The position numbers and the translations under genes were made by a program. The notes beneath the pieces were generated by a model. That model saw only the letters and a program-made list of their open reading frames with translations, did no database searches and had not been told where the DNA came from. Positions 1 to 9,949 of a DNA stretch of 64,000 nt are shown here, piece after piece. The stretch's first letter is position 1. Each line of letters begins with the position of its first letter. Origin of the DNA: Rhizobium mongolense USDA 1844 (GTDB lineage: Bacteria; Pseudomonadota; Alphaproteobacteria; Rhizobiales; Rhizobiaceae); NCBI RefSeq assembly GCF_000419765.1, contig NZ_ATTQ01000007.1, positions 248,001 through 312,000 of the forward strand, in the 5' to 3' direction.

Positions 1-1368
1 GAACTTGCTCTAACGAAGAAGGAGGTGGCCGAGGGCAAGACCGATATCGTCGTCGGAACGCACGCGCTGCTCGGCGCCGGCATCAAATTCGCCAATCTCG
101 GCCTCCTCATCATCGACGAGGAGCAGCATTTCGGCGTGAAGCACAAGGAACGCTTGAAGGAGCTGAAGAGCGATGTCCACGTGCTGACACTTTCGGCAAC
201 GCCGATCCCGCGCACGCTGCAGCTGGCGATGACCGGCGTTCGCGAGCTGTCGCTGATCACAACACCGCCGGTCGACCGCATGGCGGTGCGCACCTTCATT
301 TCGCCCTTCGACAGCCTCGTCATCCGCGAGACGCTGATGCGCGAGCATTATCGCGGCGGCCAGAGCTTCTACGTCTGTCCGCGCTTGGCGGACCTCGAGG
401 ACGTGCATGCCTTCCTGCGGTCGGATGTTCCCGAGCTGAAGGTTGCCGTCGCCCATGGTCAGATGCCGGCGGGCGAACTCGAAGACGTCATGAATGCCTT
501 TTACGAGGGCCGCTACGACGTGCTGCTTTCGACGACCATCGTCGAATCCGGCCTCGATGTCCCGACAGCCAACACGCTGATCGTCCACCGCGCCGACATG
601 TTCGGTCTGGCGCAACTCTATCAGCTCCGCGGCCGCGTCGGCCGCTCGAAGGTCCGCGCCTTCGCGCTCTTCACGCTGCCGGTCAACAAGGTGCTGACGG
701 CAACTGCCGAGCGTCGCCTCAAGGTGCTGCAGTCGCTGGATACGCTCGGCGCCGGCTTCCAACTCGCCAGCCACGACCTCGATATCCGCGGGGCGGGTAA
801 CCTTCTGGGCGAGGAGCAGTCGGGCCATATCAAGGAAGTCGGCTTCGAGCTTTACCAGCAGATGCTGGAAGAGGCAGTCGCTGAGGTGAAGGGCGTGGAC
901 GAAATTCAGGATTCCGGCTGGTCGCCGCAGATTTCGGTCGGGACGCCGGTGATGATCCCGGACGGCTACGTGCCGGACCTGCATTTGCGCATGGCGCTCT
1001 ATCGTCGCCTCGGCGAGATCACTGAGCTCAAGGAGATCGATGCCTTCGGCGCCGAAATGATCGACCGCTTCGGTCCGATGCCGATCGAGGTGCAGCATCT
1101 TTTGAAGATCGTCTACATCAAATCGCTTTGCCGCATCGCCAATGTCGAAAAGCTGGACGCCGGCCCGAAGGGTGTGGTCGTCCAGTTCCGCAACAAGGAA
1201 TTCCCGAACCCAGCAAACCTGGTCGGGTATATCGCCAAGCAGGGCACGATGGCGAAGATCCGTCCGGACCACAGCGTGTTTTTGACCCGCGACCTGCCGA
1301 CGCCGGAAAAGCGGCTGCAGGGCGCGGCCGTCGTCATGACGCAGCTGGCCGAAATGGCAAAGCCGTAG
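1..1368 (+). CDS. mfd: transcription-repair coupling factor Mfd, C-terminal part (5' end outside window)
   Basis: The reading frame is open from base 1, so only the last 455 codons are present. Mfd is a DNA translocase that removes RNA polymerase stalled at lesions and recruits UvrA. Visible superfamily 2 motifs are DEEQ at about residue 40 of the fragment, SATPIPRT at about 65-72, ESGLDVPTANT at about 183 and QLRGRVGRS at about 210. They are followed by the C-terminal regulatory domain (VGTPVMIPDGYVPD). RecG shares these motifs, but this C-terminal domain is typical of Mfd. The stop is 5 bases from the end of the convergent DsbA-like gene. Confidence 0.95.
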   Translation, partial: ELALTKKEVAEGKTDIVVGTHALLGAGIKFANLGLLIIDEEQHFGVKHKERLKELKSDVHVLTLSATPIPRTLQLAMTGVRELSLITTPPVDRMAVRTFISPFDSLVIRETLMREHYRGGQSFYVCPRLADLEDVHAFLRSDVPELKVAVAHGQMPAGELEDVMNAFYEGRYDVLLSTTIVESGLDVPTANTLIVHRADMFGLAQLYQLRGRVGRSKVRAFALFTLPVNKVLTATAERRLKVLQSLDTLGAGFQLASHDLDIRGAGNLLGEEQSGHIKEVGFELYQQMLEEAVAEVKGVDEIQDSGWSPQISVGTPVMIPDGYVPDLHLRMALYRRLGEITELKEIDAFGAEMIDRFGPMPIEVQHLLKIVYIKSLCRIANVEKLDAGPKGVVVQFRNKEFPNPANLVGYIAKQGTMAKIRPDHSVFLTRDLPTPEKRLQGAAVVMTQLAEMAKP

Positions 1369-1373
1369 GCCGC

Positions 1374-2045
1374 TCAGTTCAGCCCGGCGCGCGCTTCCGC
1401 CTTCGCCTTGGCGATGTCGCGAAGTGCGCCTGCCAGCACGTCCGGCATCTGAGCGCCGCTGACAGCGTATTGCTGGTCGAAGATGAAGAAGGGGACGCCG
1501 TTGACACCCATCTTCTGGGCCGCCTCGATCTCGGCAATCACCAGGTCACGGTCGGCATCCGAAGCAAGCAGGGAGGCGATGACTGCACGGTCGAGCCCGA
1601 CTTGCTCGGCGATGTCGAGCAATACGGCGTGGTCTCCGACATTGCTGCCTTCCTCGAAGTTCGCCTTGAAGAGTGCGTTGACGACGCGGTCCTGCTTCTC
1701 GCGGTCCTCGACCATCGCCCAATGGATCAGGCGGTGCGCATCGAGTGTATTCGGCCCGATCTTGATCGCTTCGAAGTCGAAATTGATGCCGACCTCGCGG
1801 CCGAAGTCGGTCAGCATCTTGTGGGCCTGCGCGACGCGCTCGGCGCCGCCCAGCTTCTGCTCCAGCGCTTCCTTCTGATCGACGCCTTCGGGCGGATAGT
1901 CGGGATTGAGGCGGTAGGGCCTCCAGTTGATGTCGACGCCCACTTCGTCCTGCACTTCTGCGATAGCAAGTTCAAGCCGCGCCTTGCCGAGATAGCACCA
2001 GGGGCAGACGACATCCGATACGACGTCGATGGTTATGCGTTCCAT
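1374..2045 (-). CDS. DsbA-family thioredoxin-fold oxidoreductase (FrnE-like)
   Basis: A 223-residue protein of the DsbA/FrnE/HCCA-isomerase superfamily. A CPWC motif lies at residues 14-17, in the usual place at the end of the first beta strand (ITIDVVSDVVCPWC). NGVPFFIFD near the C-terminus holds the conserved cis-proline loop. There is no signal peptide, so it probably acts in the cytoplasm as a thiol-disulfide or polyketide-isomerase-like enzyme; the substrate is unknown. The start is the ATG at 2045, just downstream of an AAAGGA ribosome binding site. An upstream in-frame ATG at 2078 has no such site. Confidence 0.85.
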   Translation of the reverse strand: MERITIDVVSDVVCPWCYLGKARLELAIAEVQDEVGVDINWRPYRLNPDYPPEGVDQKEALEQKLGGAERVAQAHKMLTDFGREVGINFDFEAIKIGPNTLDAHRLIHWAMVEDREKQDRVVNALFKANFEEGSNVGDHAVLLDIAEQVGLDRAVIASLLASDADRDLVIAEIEAAQKMGVNGVPFFIFDQQYAVSGAQMPDVLAGALRDIAKAKAEARAGLN

Positions 2046-2142
2046 GGTGGTTCCTTTCATCGGTCCGAGGCTTCGCACGCCATCTATGCCCTGACGCGTC
2101 CGACTTCAACCAGGCAGGAAAAAGGAACCAGCTCCGGCAGGC

Positions 2143-3945
2143 TTATTGCACGCTCTGATCCCACCAGGCCGGAAGCTGGTAGCCATAAAGCGGCACGACG
2201 TCGGGACGGCCGAGTCGCTTGTTGCGTGCGATCCATTGCCGGTCGATATGGTAGAGAGGCAGTACATAATGGCCGGAAAGAAGCAATCGGTCATACGACC
2301 TGACGGCGGCGGTGAAATCCTCGTCGGAGCGCGCGGTAAGAATATGCTTGATCGACGTATCGACATTCGGGTCGGCAACGCCCGCGAAACTTGAACTGCC
2401 CTCGCGGTCGCGCGCAGCCGAGGACCAGTAGGACAGCTGCTCGTTGCCGGGCGAGAGCGACGACACATAAGATTTTAGGATAACATCATAGTCGAAACTA
2501 TTGGTCCGGCTCTGATATTGCGAATCGTCCACTGTGCGGACCGAAGCGCCAATGCCCAGGGTTTGGAGCGAACGCTGAAAGGCGATCGCAAGTTTTTCCT
2601 GATCGGCATTCTGCGTCATGATCTCGAAGACAAGCGGCTTGCCGTTTGCGTCCGCCATCTTGCCGCTCTGGATCGAGTAGCCGCCTTCCTTCAGCACCTG
2701 CACTGCCTTTTTCAGCACAGTGCGGTCGCGTCCGGAAGCATCGGTCACAGGCAGCTTGTAGGTGCCGTCGAGGATGGCAGGGTCGATCTTGTCTTTGATC
2801 GGGCCCAGCATGTCGAGTTCGCGGGCGTCGGCCGGAACGCCGAAGCTCGAAAGCTTCGAATTCTGCCAGAAGCTCTGCGTACGCTTGTAAGCACCGGAAT
2901 AGAGCGTCTTGTTCGCCCATTCGAAGTCGAAGATCAGCGAGAGTCCCTCCCGGACCTTGATGTTTGCGAATAGCGGCCGTCGCGTGTTGAAGACAAAGCC
3001 GAACATGCCGCTCGGCAGCTTCGACTGGAACGTATCCTTGATCACGGCACCGGAAGAAACCGCCGGAAAATTATAGGCCGTCGCCCAGTGGCCGGGGCTG
3101 CCGTCGGGATAAACGTCGATATCGCCCTTCTTGAAGGCCTCGAAGAGCGTCGTGTCCTGAAGAAAATACTGAACGGTGATCTGGTCGTAATTGTCCATGC
3201 CGACCTTGGAGGGGATATCCTTGCCCCAATAGTTCGGGTCGCGCTCATAGGTGATACTCTCGCCGGGCTTCACCGTCTTGATCTTGTAAGGGCCGGAGCC
3301 GAGCGGCGGCACGAGAGACGTCCGGTCGAAGGTATCGGGATCGATGGCATGCTTGGGCAGGACTGGAAAAAGCCCAAAGATCATGGGCGTTTCGCGGTCT
3401 GCCTTGTCATTGAAGGTGAAGCGCACGCTGCGCTCGCCGATCTTCTCCATCTTGGAGACAAGATTGAGACGATTCGCGAAGGGCACGCGTCCTTTGTCGC
3501 GCAGCAACTCGAAGGAGAACATGACGTCCTCGGCCGTTACCGGCTGGCCGTCGGACCACCTGGCTTTCGGATTGAGATTGAACTGGATGAACGTGCGGTC
3601 CTCGTCCCATTCGACGGTTTCCGCAAGCAATCCATAAAGAGTGAAAGGTTCGTCCCGGGAGCGCAGCAGCAACGATTCGTAGACGAGGGTGCCATAGTCC
3701 GGATCCCACATGCCGCGCGCTGTCGTCCGCATGCTTTTCAGGATGAAGGGGTTGAGATTATCGAAGGTGCCGACGACGCCGTAGGTGATCTTGCCGCCTT
3801 TTTTCACGTCTGGGTTGACGTAGGAAAAATGCTTGTAATCCGGGGGCAAGGCGGGTTCTCCGTGCATGGCGACACCATGCAGCGGGCTGGCAGCAACGGC
3901 GCCGCAGAACAGCGTAAAGGCAAGAGGGAAAACAACCCGGAGCAT
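2143..3945 (-). CDS. extracellular solute-binding protein family 5 (peptide ABC transporter, YejA-like)
   Basis: A 600-residue periplasmic binding protein. The N-terminus (MLRVVFPLAFTLFCGAVAAS) is a signal peptide. FDNLNPFILKS, the region ending LNPKARWSDG, and TAEDVMFSFELL are hallmarks of the SBP_bac_5 (DppA/OppA) family. The opening HGVAMHGEPALP and PDYKHFSYVNPD is typical of the YejA subgroup, which feeds oligopeptides to YejBEF importers in proteobacteria. No permease or ATPase gene is adjacent, so it is an orphan binding protein here. The start at 3945 follows GGAAAGGA; the 23-codon upstream extension would bury the signal peptide. Confidence 0.88.
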   Translation of the reverse strand: MLRVVFPLAFTLFCGAVAASPLHGVAMHGEPALPPDYKHFSYVNPDVKKGGKITYGVVGTFDNLNPFILKSMRTTARGMWDPDYGTLVYESLLLRSRDEPFTLYGLLAETVEWDEDRTFIQFNLNPKARWSDGQPVTAEDVMFSFELLRDKGRVPFANRLNLVSKMEKIGERSVRFTFNDKADRETPMIFGLFPVLPKHAIDPDTFDRTSLVPPLGSGPYKIKTVKPGESITYERDPNYWGKDIPSKVGMDNYDQITVQYFLQDTTLFEAFKKGDIDVYPDGSPGHWATAYNFPAVSSGAVIKDTFQSKLPSGMFGFVFNTRRPLFANIKVREGLSLIFDFEWANKTLYSGAYKRTQSFWQNSKLSSFGVPADARELDMLGPIKDKIDPAILDGTYKLPVTDASGRDRTVLKKAVQVLKEGGYSIQSGKMADANGKPLVFEIMTQNADQEKLAIAFQRSLQTLGIGASVRTVDDSQYQSRTNSFDYDVILKSYVSSLSPGNEQLSYWSSAARDREGSSSFAGVADPNVDTSIKHILTARSDEDFTAAVRSYDRLLLSGHYVLPLYHIDRQWIARNKRLGRPDVVPLYGYQLPAWWDQSVQ

Positions 3946-4216
3946 GCTCAAATCCTTTCCGGCAAAAGGCACGATTCGGCCAAAGACTATCATGCACGGC
4001 AGGAAATCGAACATTCACATGCCGAAATCTTTCGGCCCATCCAGAAATTGCCAAAGAAATACTGGATATCTGGATCACCTCAATGTAACAGGTGGTCCCG
4101 GGTTTTGGGGGACATGCATTTGCCTTAATGTTTTTAGAGGTGGAATGCCTAATGACCCCGGTTGGAGAGGACGGCAGATCGCGGTCCCGAATGGGTATCA
4201 GGAGACAGAATCCGTT

Positions 4217-4864
4217 ATGATGTTCAAGTCTGATAAGAAACTGCGGGCAGCTCTGTCCGTTCTGGCAGTAGCTTTCGGCGCCGCTTCGGCCCCGGTATCT
4301 TCCTTCGCGCAGGATGCAAACGCACCCGCACAGGCCGCCGGCGCGCCACGCCTTGGCTGGTACAAGACCTGCAGCAAGCAGGAAGACAACGATATCTGCG
4401 TCGTTCAGAACCTGATCCTCGCCAACGGCGGCCAGCTCGTCACGGCTGTCGGCCTCATCAGTATCTCCGGCAAGGTTAACCGCAAGATTCTGCAGGTATC
4501 CGTACCGACCGCTCGCCTGATTCCGCCGGGCATTATGATGCAGGTCGATAACAACAAGGGCCAGAAGCTCGATTACGCCGTCTGCCTGCCGGACAAGTGC
4601 ACCGCCGAAATCCCGCTGACAGATGCGATGATCGCCGGCCTGAAGAAGGGCAGCGACGTGATCTTCACGTCGATCAATTTCCGCCGTGCGCCGAACCCGA
4701 TCAAGATTTCGCTCGAAGGCTTTACCGGCGCCTATGATGGCGAAGCCGTTTCGCCGAACAAGCTCGCCGAAAGCCAGAAGAGCCTGCAGGACAGCATGCA
4801 GAAGAAGGCTGAAGAAGCCCGCAAGAAGCTCGAAGACGCGCAGAACGCCGCTAAGGCGCAGTAA
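4217..4864 (+). CDS. ialB: invasion-associated locus B (IalB) family periplasmic protein
   Basis: A 215-residue secreted protein of the IalB family, named for a Bartonella factor affecting erythrocyte entry. In rhizobia its role is general envelope function rather than invasion. A signal peptide (LRAALSVLAVAFGAASAPVSSFAQ) is followed by WYKTCSKQEDNDICVVQN and YAVCLPDKCTAEIPL, whose four cysteines are the family's conserved pairs. The C-terminal 35 residues are charged and helical (QKKAEEARKKLEDA). The start is ATG 4217, or the adjacent ATG 4220, after GGAGA. The gene is single and ends at a strong terminator. Confidence 0.88.
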   Translation: MMFKSDKKLRAALSVLAVAFGAASAPVSSFAQDANAPAQAAGAPRLGWYKTCSKQEDNDICVVQNLILANGGQLVTAVGLISISGKVNRKILQVSVPTARLIPPGIMMQVDNNKGQKLDYAVCLPDKCTAEIPLTDAMIAGLKKGSDVIFTSINFRRAPNPIKISLEGFTGAYDGEAVSPNKLAESQKSLQDSMQKKAEEARKKLEDAQNAAKAQ

Positions 4865-4896
4865 TTCCTGCCAGCTCGCAAGAGAATGAACAAGGA

Positions 4897-4919
4897 CCCG
4901 GCCGCTGCGCCGGGTTTTT
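4897..4919 (+). terminator. Rho-independent terminator after ialB
   Basis: CCCGGC and GCCGGG form a 6-bp stem with a 6-base loop, followed by TTTTT. It lies 33 bases after the ialB stop. Confidence 0.85.
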
Positions 4920-4930
4920 GTTGTTACGGC

Positions 4931-4956
4931 AAAAAAACCCCGCCGGAGCGGGGTTT
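4931..4956 (-). terminator. Rho-independent terminator for hspQ
   Basis: AAACCCCG and CGGGGTTT pair around a 6-base loop. On the minus strand seven T residues follow, so it is oriented to end the leftward hspQ transcript 24 bases past its stop. Confidence 0.85.
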
Positions 4957-4979
4957 AAAATCATAATCGATTGCGCGTC

Positions 4980-5309
4980 TTAGTGGGCGAAACTCATCTT
5001 GGGTTTGAGCTGGCCAGACGGCGCTTGATCGAAAATCTGGTAAACCTGCTGATTGCGAAGCGGAATGCCGCTTTCGTCATTCACCAGGTTCTGCTCGGAG
5101 ACGTAAGCGACATATTCGTTTTCGTCATTTTCCGCGAGCAGGTGGTAGAAGGGCTGGTCCTTGTCAGGGCGGACGTCGGGAGGGATCGAATTCCACCATT
5201 CTTCCGTATTCGCGAATTCCGGATCGACATCGAAGATGACGCCGCGAAACGGAAAAACCTTGTGCCGGACCACTTCACCGATACTGAACTTTGCTACTCT
5301 TTCTTTCAT
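4980..5309 (-). CDS. hspQ: heat shock protein HspQ (YccV-like hemimethylated-DNA-binding family)
   Basis: A 109-residue cytoplasmic protein of the HspQ/YccV family, which in enterobacteria is a specificity factor for Lon and is heat induced. Recognised by FSIGEVVRHKVFPFRGVIFDVDPEF near the N-terminus, DQPFYHLLAENDENEYVAYVSEQNLV in the middle, and a basic proline-containing tail. The start is ATG 5309, downstream of GGAAG; an upstream in-frame ATG at 5330 is less well placed. It is transcribed leftward into its own terminator. Confidence 0.9.
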   Translation of the reverse strand: MKERVAKFSIGEVVRHKVFPFRGVIFDVDPEFANTEEWWNSIPPDVRPDKDQPFYHLLAENDENEYVAYVSEQNLVNDESGIPLRNQQVYQIFDQAPSGQLKPKMSFAH

Positions 5310-5420
5310 GGTACGACTTCCTTTCATCACCTGATCTGGTGATTGGGCCCGCTCAAATCAAGATTTTTGCGGGTCTTCGTCACATGAGTGTCATGTCGCC
5401 ATCAGCCTCAGTGACAAGGA

Positions 5421-5450
5421 AGGAAGGCTCGGGCGGAACCGGAGCCTTCC
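5421..5450 (-). terminator. probable terminator after glnA
   Basis: GGAAGGCTC pairs with GAGCCTTCC across an 11-base loop, just beyond the glnA stop. The minus-strand tail after the stem is TTCCTTG, a weak T-tract, so termination may be partial. Confidence 0.6.
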
Positions 5451-5459
5451 GCTCAGCGA

Positions 5460-6869
5460 TCAAGCCGAATAGTACATATCGTATTCGACCGGATGCGGGG
5501 TCATCTCGAAGCGCATCACCTCTGCCATCTTCAGCTCGATGAAGGCGTCGATCTGATCGTCGTCGAAGACACCGCCGGCCGTCAGGAACTTGCGGTCCTT
5601 GTCGAGGCTTTCGAGGGCCTCACGCAACGAACCGCAAACCGTCGGGATCTTCTTCAATTCCTTCGGCGGCAGATCGTACAGATCCTTGTCCATGGCCTTG
5701 CCGGGATGGATCTTGTTTTTGATGCCATCGAGACCGGCCATCAGCATGGCGGCGAAAGCGAGATACGGGTTGGCGGTCGGATCGGGGAAGCGGACCTCGA
5801 CGCGCTTTGCCTTCGGGTTGGAGCCGAACGGAATGCGGCAGGAGGCCGAGCGGTTGCGGGCCGAATAGGCAAGCAGCACCGGTGCTTCGTAGCCCGGAAC
5901 GAGACGCTTGTAGGAATTGGTCGACGGATTGGTGAAGGCGTTGATCGCCTTGGCATGCTTGATGATGCCGCCGATGTAATAGAGGCAGGTTTCGGAAAGG
6001 CCGGCATATTCGTCACCGGCAAAGGTCGGCTTTCCGCCCTTCCAGATCGACTGGTGCACGTGCATGCCCGAGCCATTGTCGCCGAAGATCGGCTTCGGCA
6101 TGAAGGTTGCAGTCTTGCCGTAGGCGTTGGCAACCTGGTGCACGACGTACTTGTAGATCTGCATCTTGTCGGCGTTGCGGACGAGCGTGTCGAACTTGAT
6201 GCCCAGTTCGTGTTGGGCAGCGGCCACTTCATGGTGGTGCTTCTCGACGACGACGCCCATTTCGGCAAGCACCGTCAGCATTTCCGAGCGCATGTCCTGC
6301 GCGCTGTCGACCGGCGGAACCGGGAAGTAACCGCCCTTGACGCGCGGACGGTGGCCGAGGTTGCCGGTCTCGTAGTCGGTGTCGTCGTTCGACGGCAGTT
6401 CGCTGCTGTCGAGCTTGAAGCCGGTATTGTAGGGATCGGCCTTGTATTTCACATCGTCGAAGACAAAGAATTCAGCTTCCGGACCAACGAAGATCGTGTC
6501 GCCGATGCCGGATGCCTTGAGGTAGGCCTCAGCCTTCTTTGCCGTGCCGCGCGGATCGCGGTTATAGGCTTCGCCCGAAACGGGGTCGAGAATATCGCAG
6601 ACAATGACCATGGTGGACTGGGCGAAGAACGGGTCCATGTGAACCGTTTCCGTGTCCGGCATCAGGACCATGTCGGACTCGTTGATGGCCTTCCAGCCGC
6701 CGATCGAGGAACCGTCGAACATGACGCCGTCTGCGAACATATCCTCATCGACGCAGGAAACGTCCATCGTGACATGCTGAAGTTTGCCCTTGGGGTCGGT
6801 AAAGCGCAGATCGACGAACTTGACGTCGTTTTCTTTGATCTGCTTAAGAATTTCGTTCGCGGTCGCCAT
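5460..6869 (-). CDS. glnA: glutamine synthetase type I
   Basis: A 469-residue glutamine synthetase, the usual GSI length. It condenses glutamate and ammonia with ATP in a cytoplasmic dodecamer. Visible are the beta-grasp signature FDGSSIGGW at about residues 51-59, the metal-binding VGPEAEFF at about 128, [10 protein letters not shown] at 265-274 and NRSASCRIP at about 339-347. The regulatory tyrosine target of GlnE adenylylation, in KDLYDLPP, is Tyr398. The gene is downstream of glnB in one leftward unit with a 59-base gap; GGGAGA precedes ATG 6869. Confidence 0.98.
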   Translation of the reverse strand: MATANEILKQIKENDVKFVDLRFTDPKGKLQHVTMDVSCVDEDMFADGVMFDGSSIGGWKAINESDMVLMPDTETVHMDPFFAQSTMVIVCDILDPVSGEAYNRDPRGTAKKAEAYLKASGIGDTIFVGPEAEFFVFDDVKYKADPYNTGFKLDSSELPSNDDTDYETGNLGHRPRVKGGYFPVPPVDSAQDMRSEMLTVLAEMGVVVEKHHHEVAAAQHELGIKFDTLVRNADKMQIYKYVVHQVANAYGKTATFMPKPIFGDNGSGMHVHQSIWKGGKPTFAGDEYAGLSETCLYYIGGIIKHAKAINAFTNPSTNSYKRLVPGYEAPVLLAYSARNRSASCRIPFGSNPKAKRVEVRFPDPTANPYLAFAAMLMAGLDGIKNKIHPGKAMDKDLYDLPPKELKKIPTVCGSLREALESLDKDRKFLTAGGVFDDDQIDAFIELKMAEVMRFEMTPHPVEYDMYYSA

Positions 6870-6928
6870 GAAATCTCCCTTTCATTTGCAATGACGATGA
6901 ATAAATTCGCCGCGTCGGGCGAGCCGCC

Positions 6929-7612
<684 letters not shown>

Positions 7613-9088
7613 ATGGCAGAAAAACTGGGTGACCTACTCCTTACGCCTGCAGAAATGGCTGCCGTCGATGCCGCCGCGGCCGAATCGGGCATTGCCTCTT
7701 TCGGGCTGATGTGGAGCGCGGGGGCGGCCGTCGCGGGTGCCGCGCTTCGGCTGTATCCCGGCGCACTGCGCTTCGCCGTTCTCTGCGGCCCCGGCAACAA
7801 TGGCGGCGACGGATATGTCGCGGCCCGTCGCCTTGCGGAAAGCGGCGCCGAGGTTGCCGTCTTCCATCTCGGCGACCCGGCAAGGCTTCACGGCGATGCC
7901 GCGCGGGCAAAGGCCGAATGCGCGCTCGCCTCGCAGCCGCTCAATGTCTATATCCCGAGGCCGGGCGATGTTGTTGTTGATGCGCTCTTCGGGGCGGGGC
8001 TCGGACGGGATGTGCCGCCGCAGGTGCGTTCCGTCATCGAGCAGGTGACCGGCGCTGCGGTTCCCGTCATTTCCGTCGACTTGCCATCCGGGCTCGACGG
8101 CCGCAGCGGCGAGGTGCTAGGTGCGGCATTCAAGGCGGCTCACACGGTCACGTTCATGACCCGCAAACCCGGCCACTTGCTAATGCCGGGCAGGGAGCTT
8201 TGCGGCAGCGTCGAGGTTGCCGACATCGGCATCCCGGCGCGCATCATCAAGGCTCATTCGTCCGGCATGATTGCCGAAAACACTCCGGCCAAATGGGCGC
8301 ACCTGCTGTCGTCTGCGAAACTGGAGACGCATAAATACAAGCGCGGACACCTTGCTGTTTTCTCAGGCGGCGCGGGTAAAACAGGTGCTGCGCGGATGTC
8401 TGCGATGGCCGGGCTGAAAGCCGGGGCCGGTCTCGTAACCATCGCCGCGCCGAGCGACGCGATGGCTGAAAACAGCGGCCATTTGACGGCTGTCATGCTG
8501 CATGTCGTCGATGACGGGGTGGCCTTGCGCGACTGGCTCGCCGACGAGCGCCTGCAGACTTTCGTCCTCGGACCGGGCTTCGGGATCGGTGCAAAAACAA
8601 GAGACTTCACCGCCGCGCTCAGCGGCCGCCATCTCGTGCTCGACGCAGACGGCATTACGTCGTTCAAGGACGATCCGCGAGAGGTTTTCAACCTCTTTGC
8701 GGAAGGCGAGCCGCATCTCGTGCTGACGCCGCACGAAGGCGAGTTCGCACGCCTCTTTCCGGACATCGCGGCAGACAAGAGGCTCAGCAAAGTCGACAAG
8801 GCGCGGGCAGCTGCACTGCGCGCCAATGCTGCGATCGTCTACAAGGGCGCCGATACCGTTATCGCATCGCCGGATGGCCGGGCTCTGATCAACACGAACG
8901 CACCGGCCTGGCTTGCGACCGCTGGCTCAGGCGATGTCCTTTCCGGCGTGATCGGGGCGCTTCTGGCGCAGGGTTTGCCCGCATTCGAGGCTGCTGCATT
9001 CGGCGTCTATCTCCATGGCGAAGCCGGGCAGCGCGCCGGCAAGGGCCTGACGGCCGAAGATCTCGTGGCCCATGTGCAGCCGTTCTAG
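7613..9088 (+). CDS. nnr: bifunctional NAD(P)H-hydrate epimerase / ADP-dependent NAD(P)H-hydrate dehydratase
   Basis: A 491-residue fusion that repairs hydrated NAD(P)H. The N-terminal YjeF-like epimerase domain (about 1-215) has the GPGNNGGDGYVAARRL motif near residue 60. The C-terminal ribokinase-like dehydratase domain (about 225-490) carries HKYKRGHLAVFSGGAGKTGAARM, the LTPHEGEFARL loop and the catalytic GSGDVLSGVIGA near residue 443. The two-domain form is standard in bacteria. It is transcribed rightward, divergent from glnB, and convergent with the DUF72 gene 8 bases away. Confidence 0.95.
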   Translation: MAEKLGDLLLTPAEMAAVDAAAAESGIASFGLMWSAGAAVAGAALRLYPGALRFAVLCGPGNNGGDGYVAARRLAESGAEVAVFHLGDPARLHGDAARAKAECALASQPLNVYIPRPGDVVVDALFGAGLGRDVPPQVRSVIEQVTGAAVPVISVDLPSGLDGRSGEVLGAAFKAAHTVTFMTRKPGHLLMPGRELCGSVEVADIGIPARIIKAHSSGMIAENTPAKWAHLLSSAKLETHKYKRGHLAVFSGGAGKTGAARMSAMAGLKAGAGLVTIAAPSDAMAENSGHLTAVMLHVVDDGVALRDWLADERLQTFVLGPGFGIGAKTRDFTAALSGRHLVLDADGITSFKDDPREVFNLFAEGEPHLVLTPHEGEFARLFPDIAADKRLSKVDKARAAALRANAAIVYKGADTVIASPDGRALINTNAPAWLATAGSGDVLSGVIGALLAQGLPAFEAAAFGVYLHGEAGQRAGKGLTAEDLVAHVQPF

Positions 9089-9096
9089 GCCGGCTG

Positions 9097-9903
9097 CTAT
9101 TTCCCGACCTCTTCCTGGAGCGCGATCGCGCCGAACGGTGCATTGACCTTGCCTTCGTGGATCATAAAGGCAAAAACGTCACGGGGATCGCTCTTGACCT
9201 TCCGCTCCTTGTCGATCAGCGGCAGATCATCCGGCACCTTGCCTTCAGCCCATGTCTCGAGGCGCTTGGCCCAGGCCTTCAGGTCCTTGGGAGCGTAGCA
9301 GGTCTTGATGTCGTCCGAACCCTTCTGCAGCCGGGCATAGACGAAATCCGCCGTGACGTCGGCGATCATCGGATAGTCGAAGTGCTCGGCGCAGACCGGC
9401 GCCACGCCGTATTTAGCCAGCAGCGCGATGAATTCCGGAACCTTGAAGGAATCGTGGCGCACCTCAACCACATGCCGCAAAGGCAGGCCGTCCTGCTGGG
9501 CCGGCAAGAGCTTCAAGAACGCTTCGAAATCCTCGGCATCGAACTTTTTGGTCGGCGCGAGCTGCCAGAGGATCGGACCGAGCTTGCCGCCAAGCTCGGT
9601 CAGCCCCTGCGTCAGGAAACGCTCCATGGATTCGCCCGCCTCGCCGAGCACGCGCCGGTTCGTGACGAAGCGGCTGGCCTTTAGCGAAAAGATGAAACCC
9701 TCCGGCACGTCGGATGCCCATTTGGCGAAGGTCTCCGGCTTCTGCGAACTGTAATAGGTGCCGTTAACCTCGATAACCTTCAACTGCCGGCTGGCATAAT
9801 GCAGCTCATCCTTCTGCTTGAGATCGGATGGGTAGAAGTGGTCGCGCCAGGGCTCGAAAGTCCAGCCGCCGACGCCGACGCGGATGCTGCCGGATTTGCT
9901 CAT
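9097..9903 (-). CDS. DUF72 family protein
   Basis: A 268-residue protein of the DUF72 (YecE) family, a TIM-barrel fold of uncertain biochemical function. The family start RVGVGGWTFEPWRDHFYP, the IEVNGTYYSSQKPETFAKWA segment and VEVRHDSF are all present. The ORF opens further upstream at 9966, but ATG 9903 has GGGAGGA in front and matches the family start. It lies downstream of uvrA on the same strand, 46 bases from its stop, and may share its transcript. Confidence 0.85.
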   Translation of the reverse strand: MSKSGSIRVGVGGWTFEPWRDHFYPSDLKQKDELHYASRQLKVIEVNGTYYSSQKPETFAKWASDVPEGFIFSLKASRFVTNRRVLGEAGESMERFLTQGLTELGGKLGPILWQLAPTKKFDAEDFEAFLKLLPAQQDGLPLRHVVEVRHDSFKVPEFIALLAKYGVAPVCAEHFDYPMIADVTADFVYARLQKGSDDIKTCYAPKDLKAWAKRLETWAEGKVPDDLPLIDKERKVKSDPRDVFAFMIHEGKVNAPFGAIALQEEVGK

Positions 9904-9949
9904 GTGTTCCTCCCGTTGTTCCGCCGTCGCCAGAGCTCTTCCGACACGC

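Noticed and set aside
10..1272. Long leftward open frame opposite mfd
   Set aside because: Antisense shadow of a clearly coding GC-rich gene; similar shadows lie opposite glnA, uvrA, gyrA, metG and ppiD.
1128..2303. 391-codon rightward open frame across the mfd end and the DsbA-like gene
   Set aside because: Overlaps well-supported genes on both strands and has no recognisable product.
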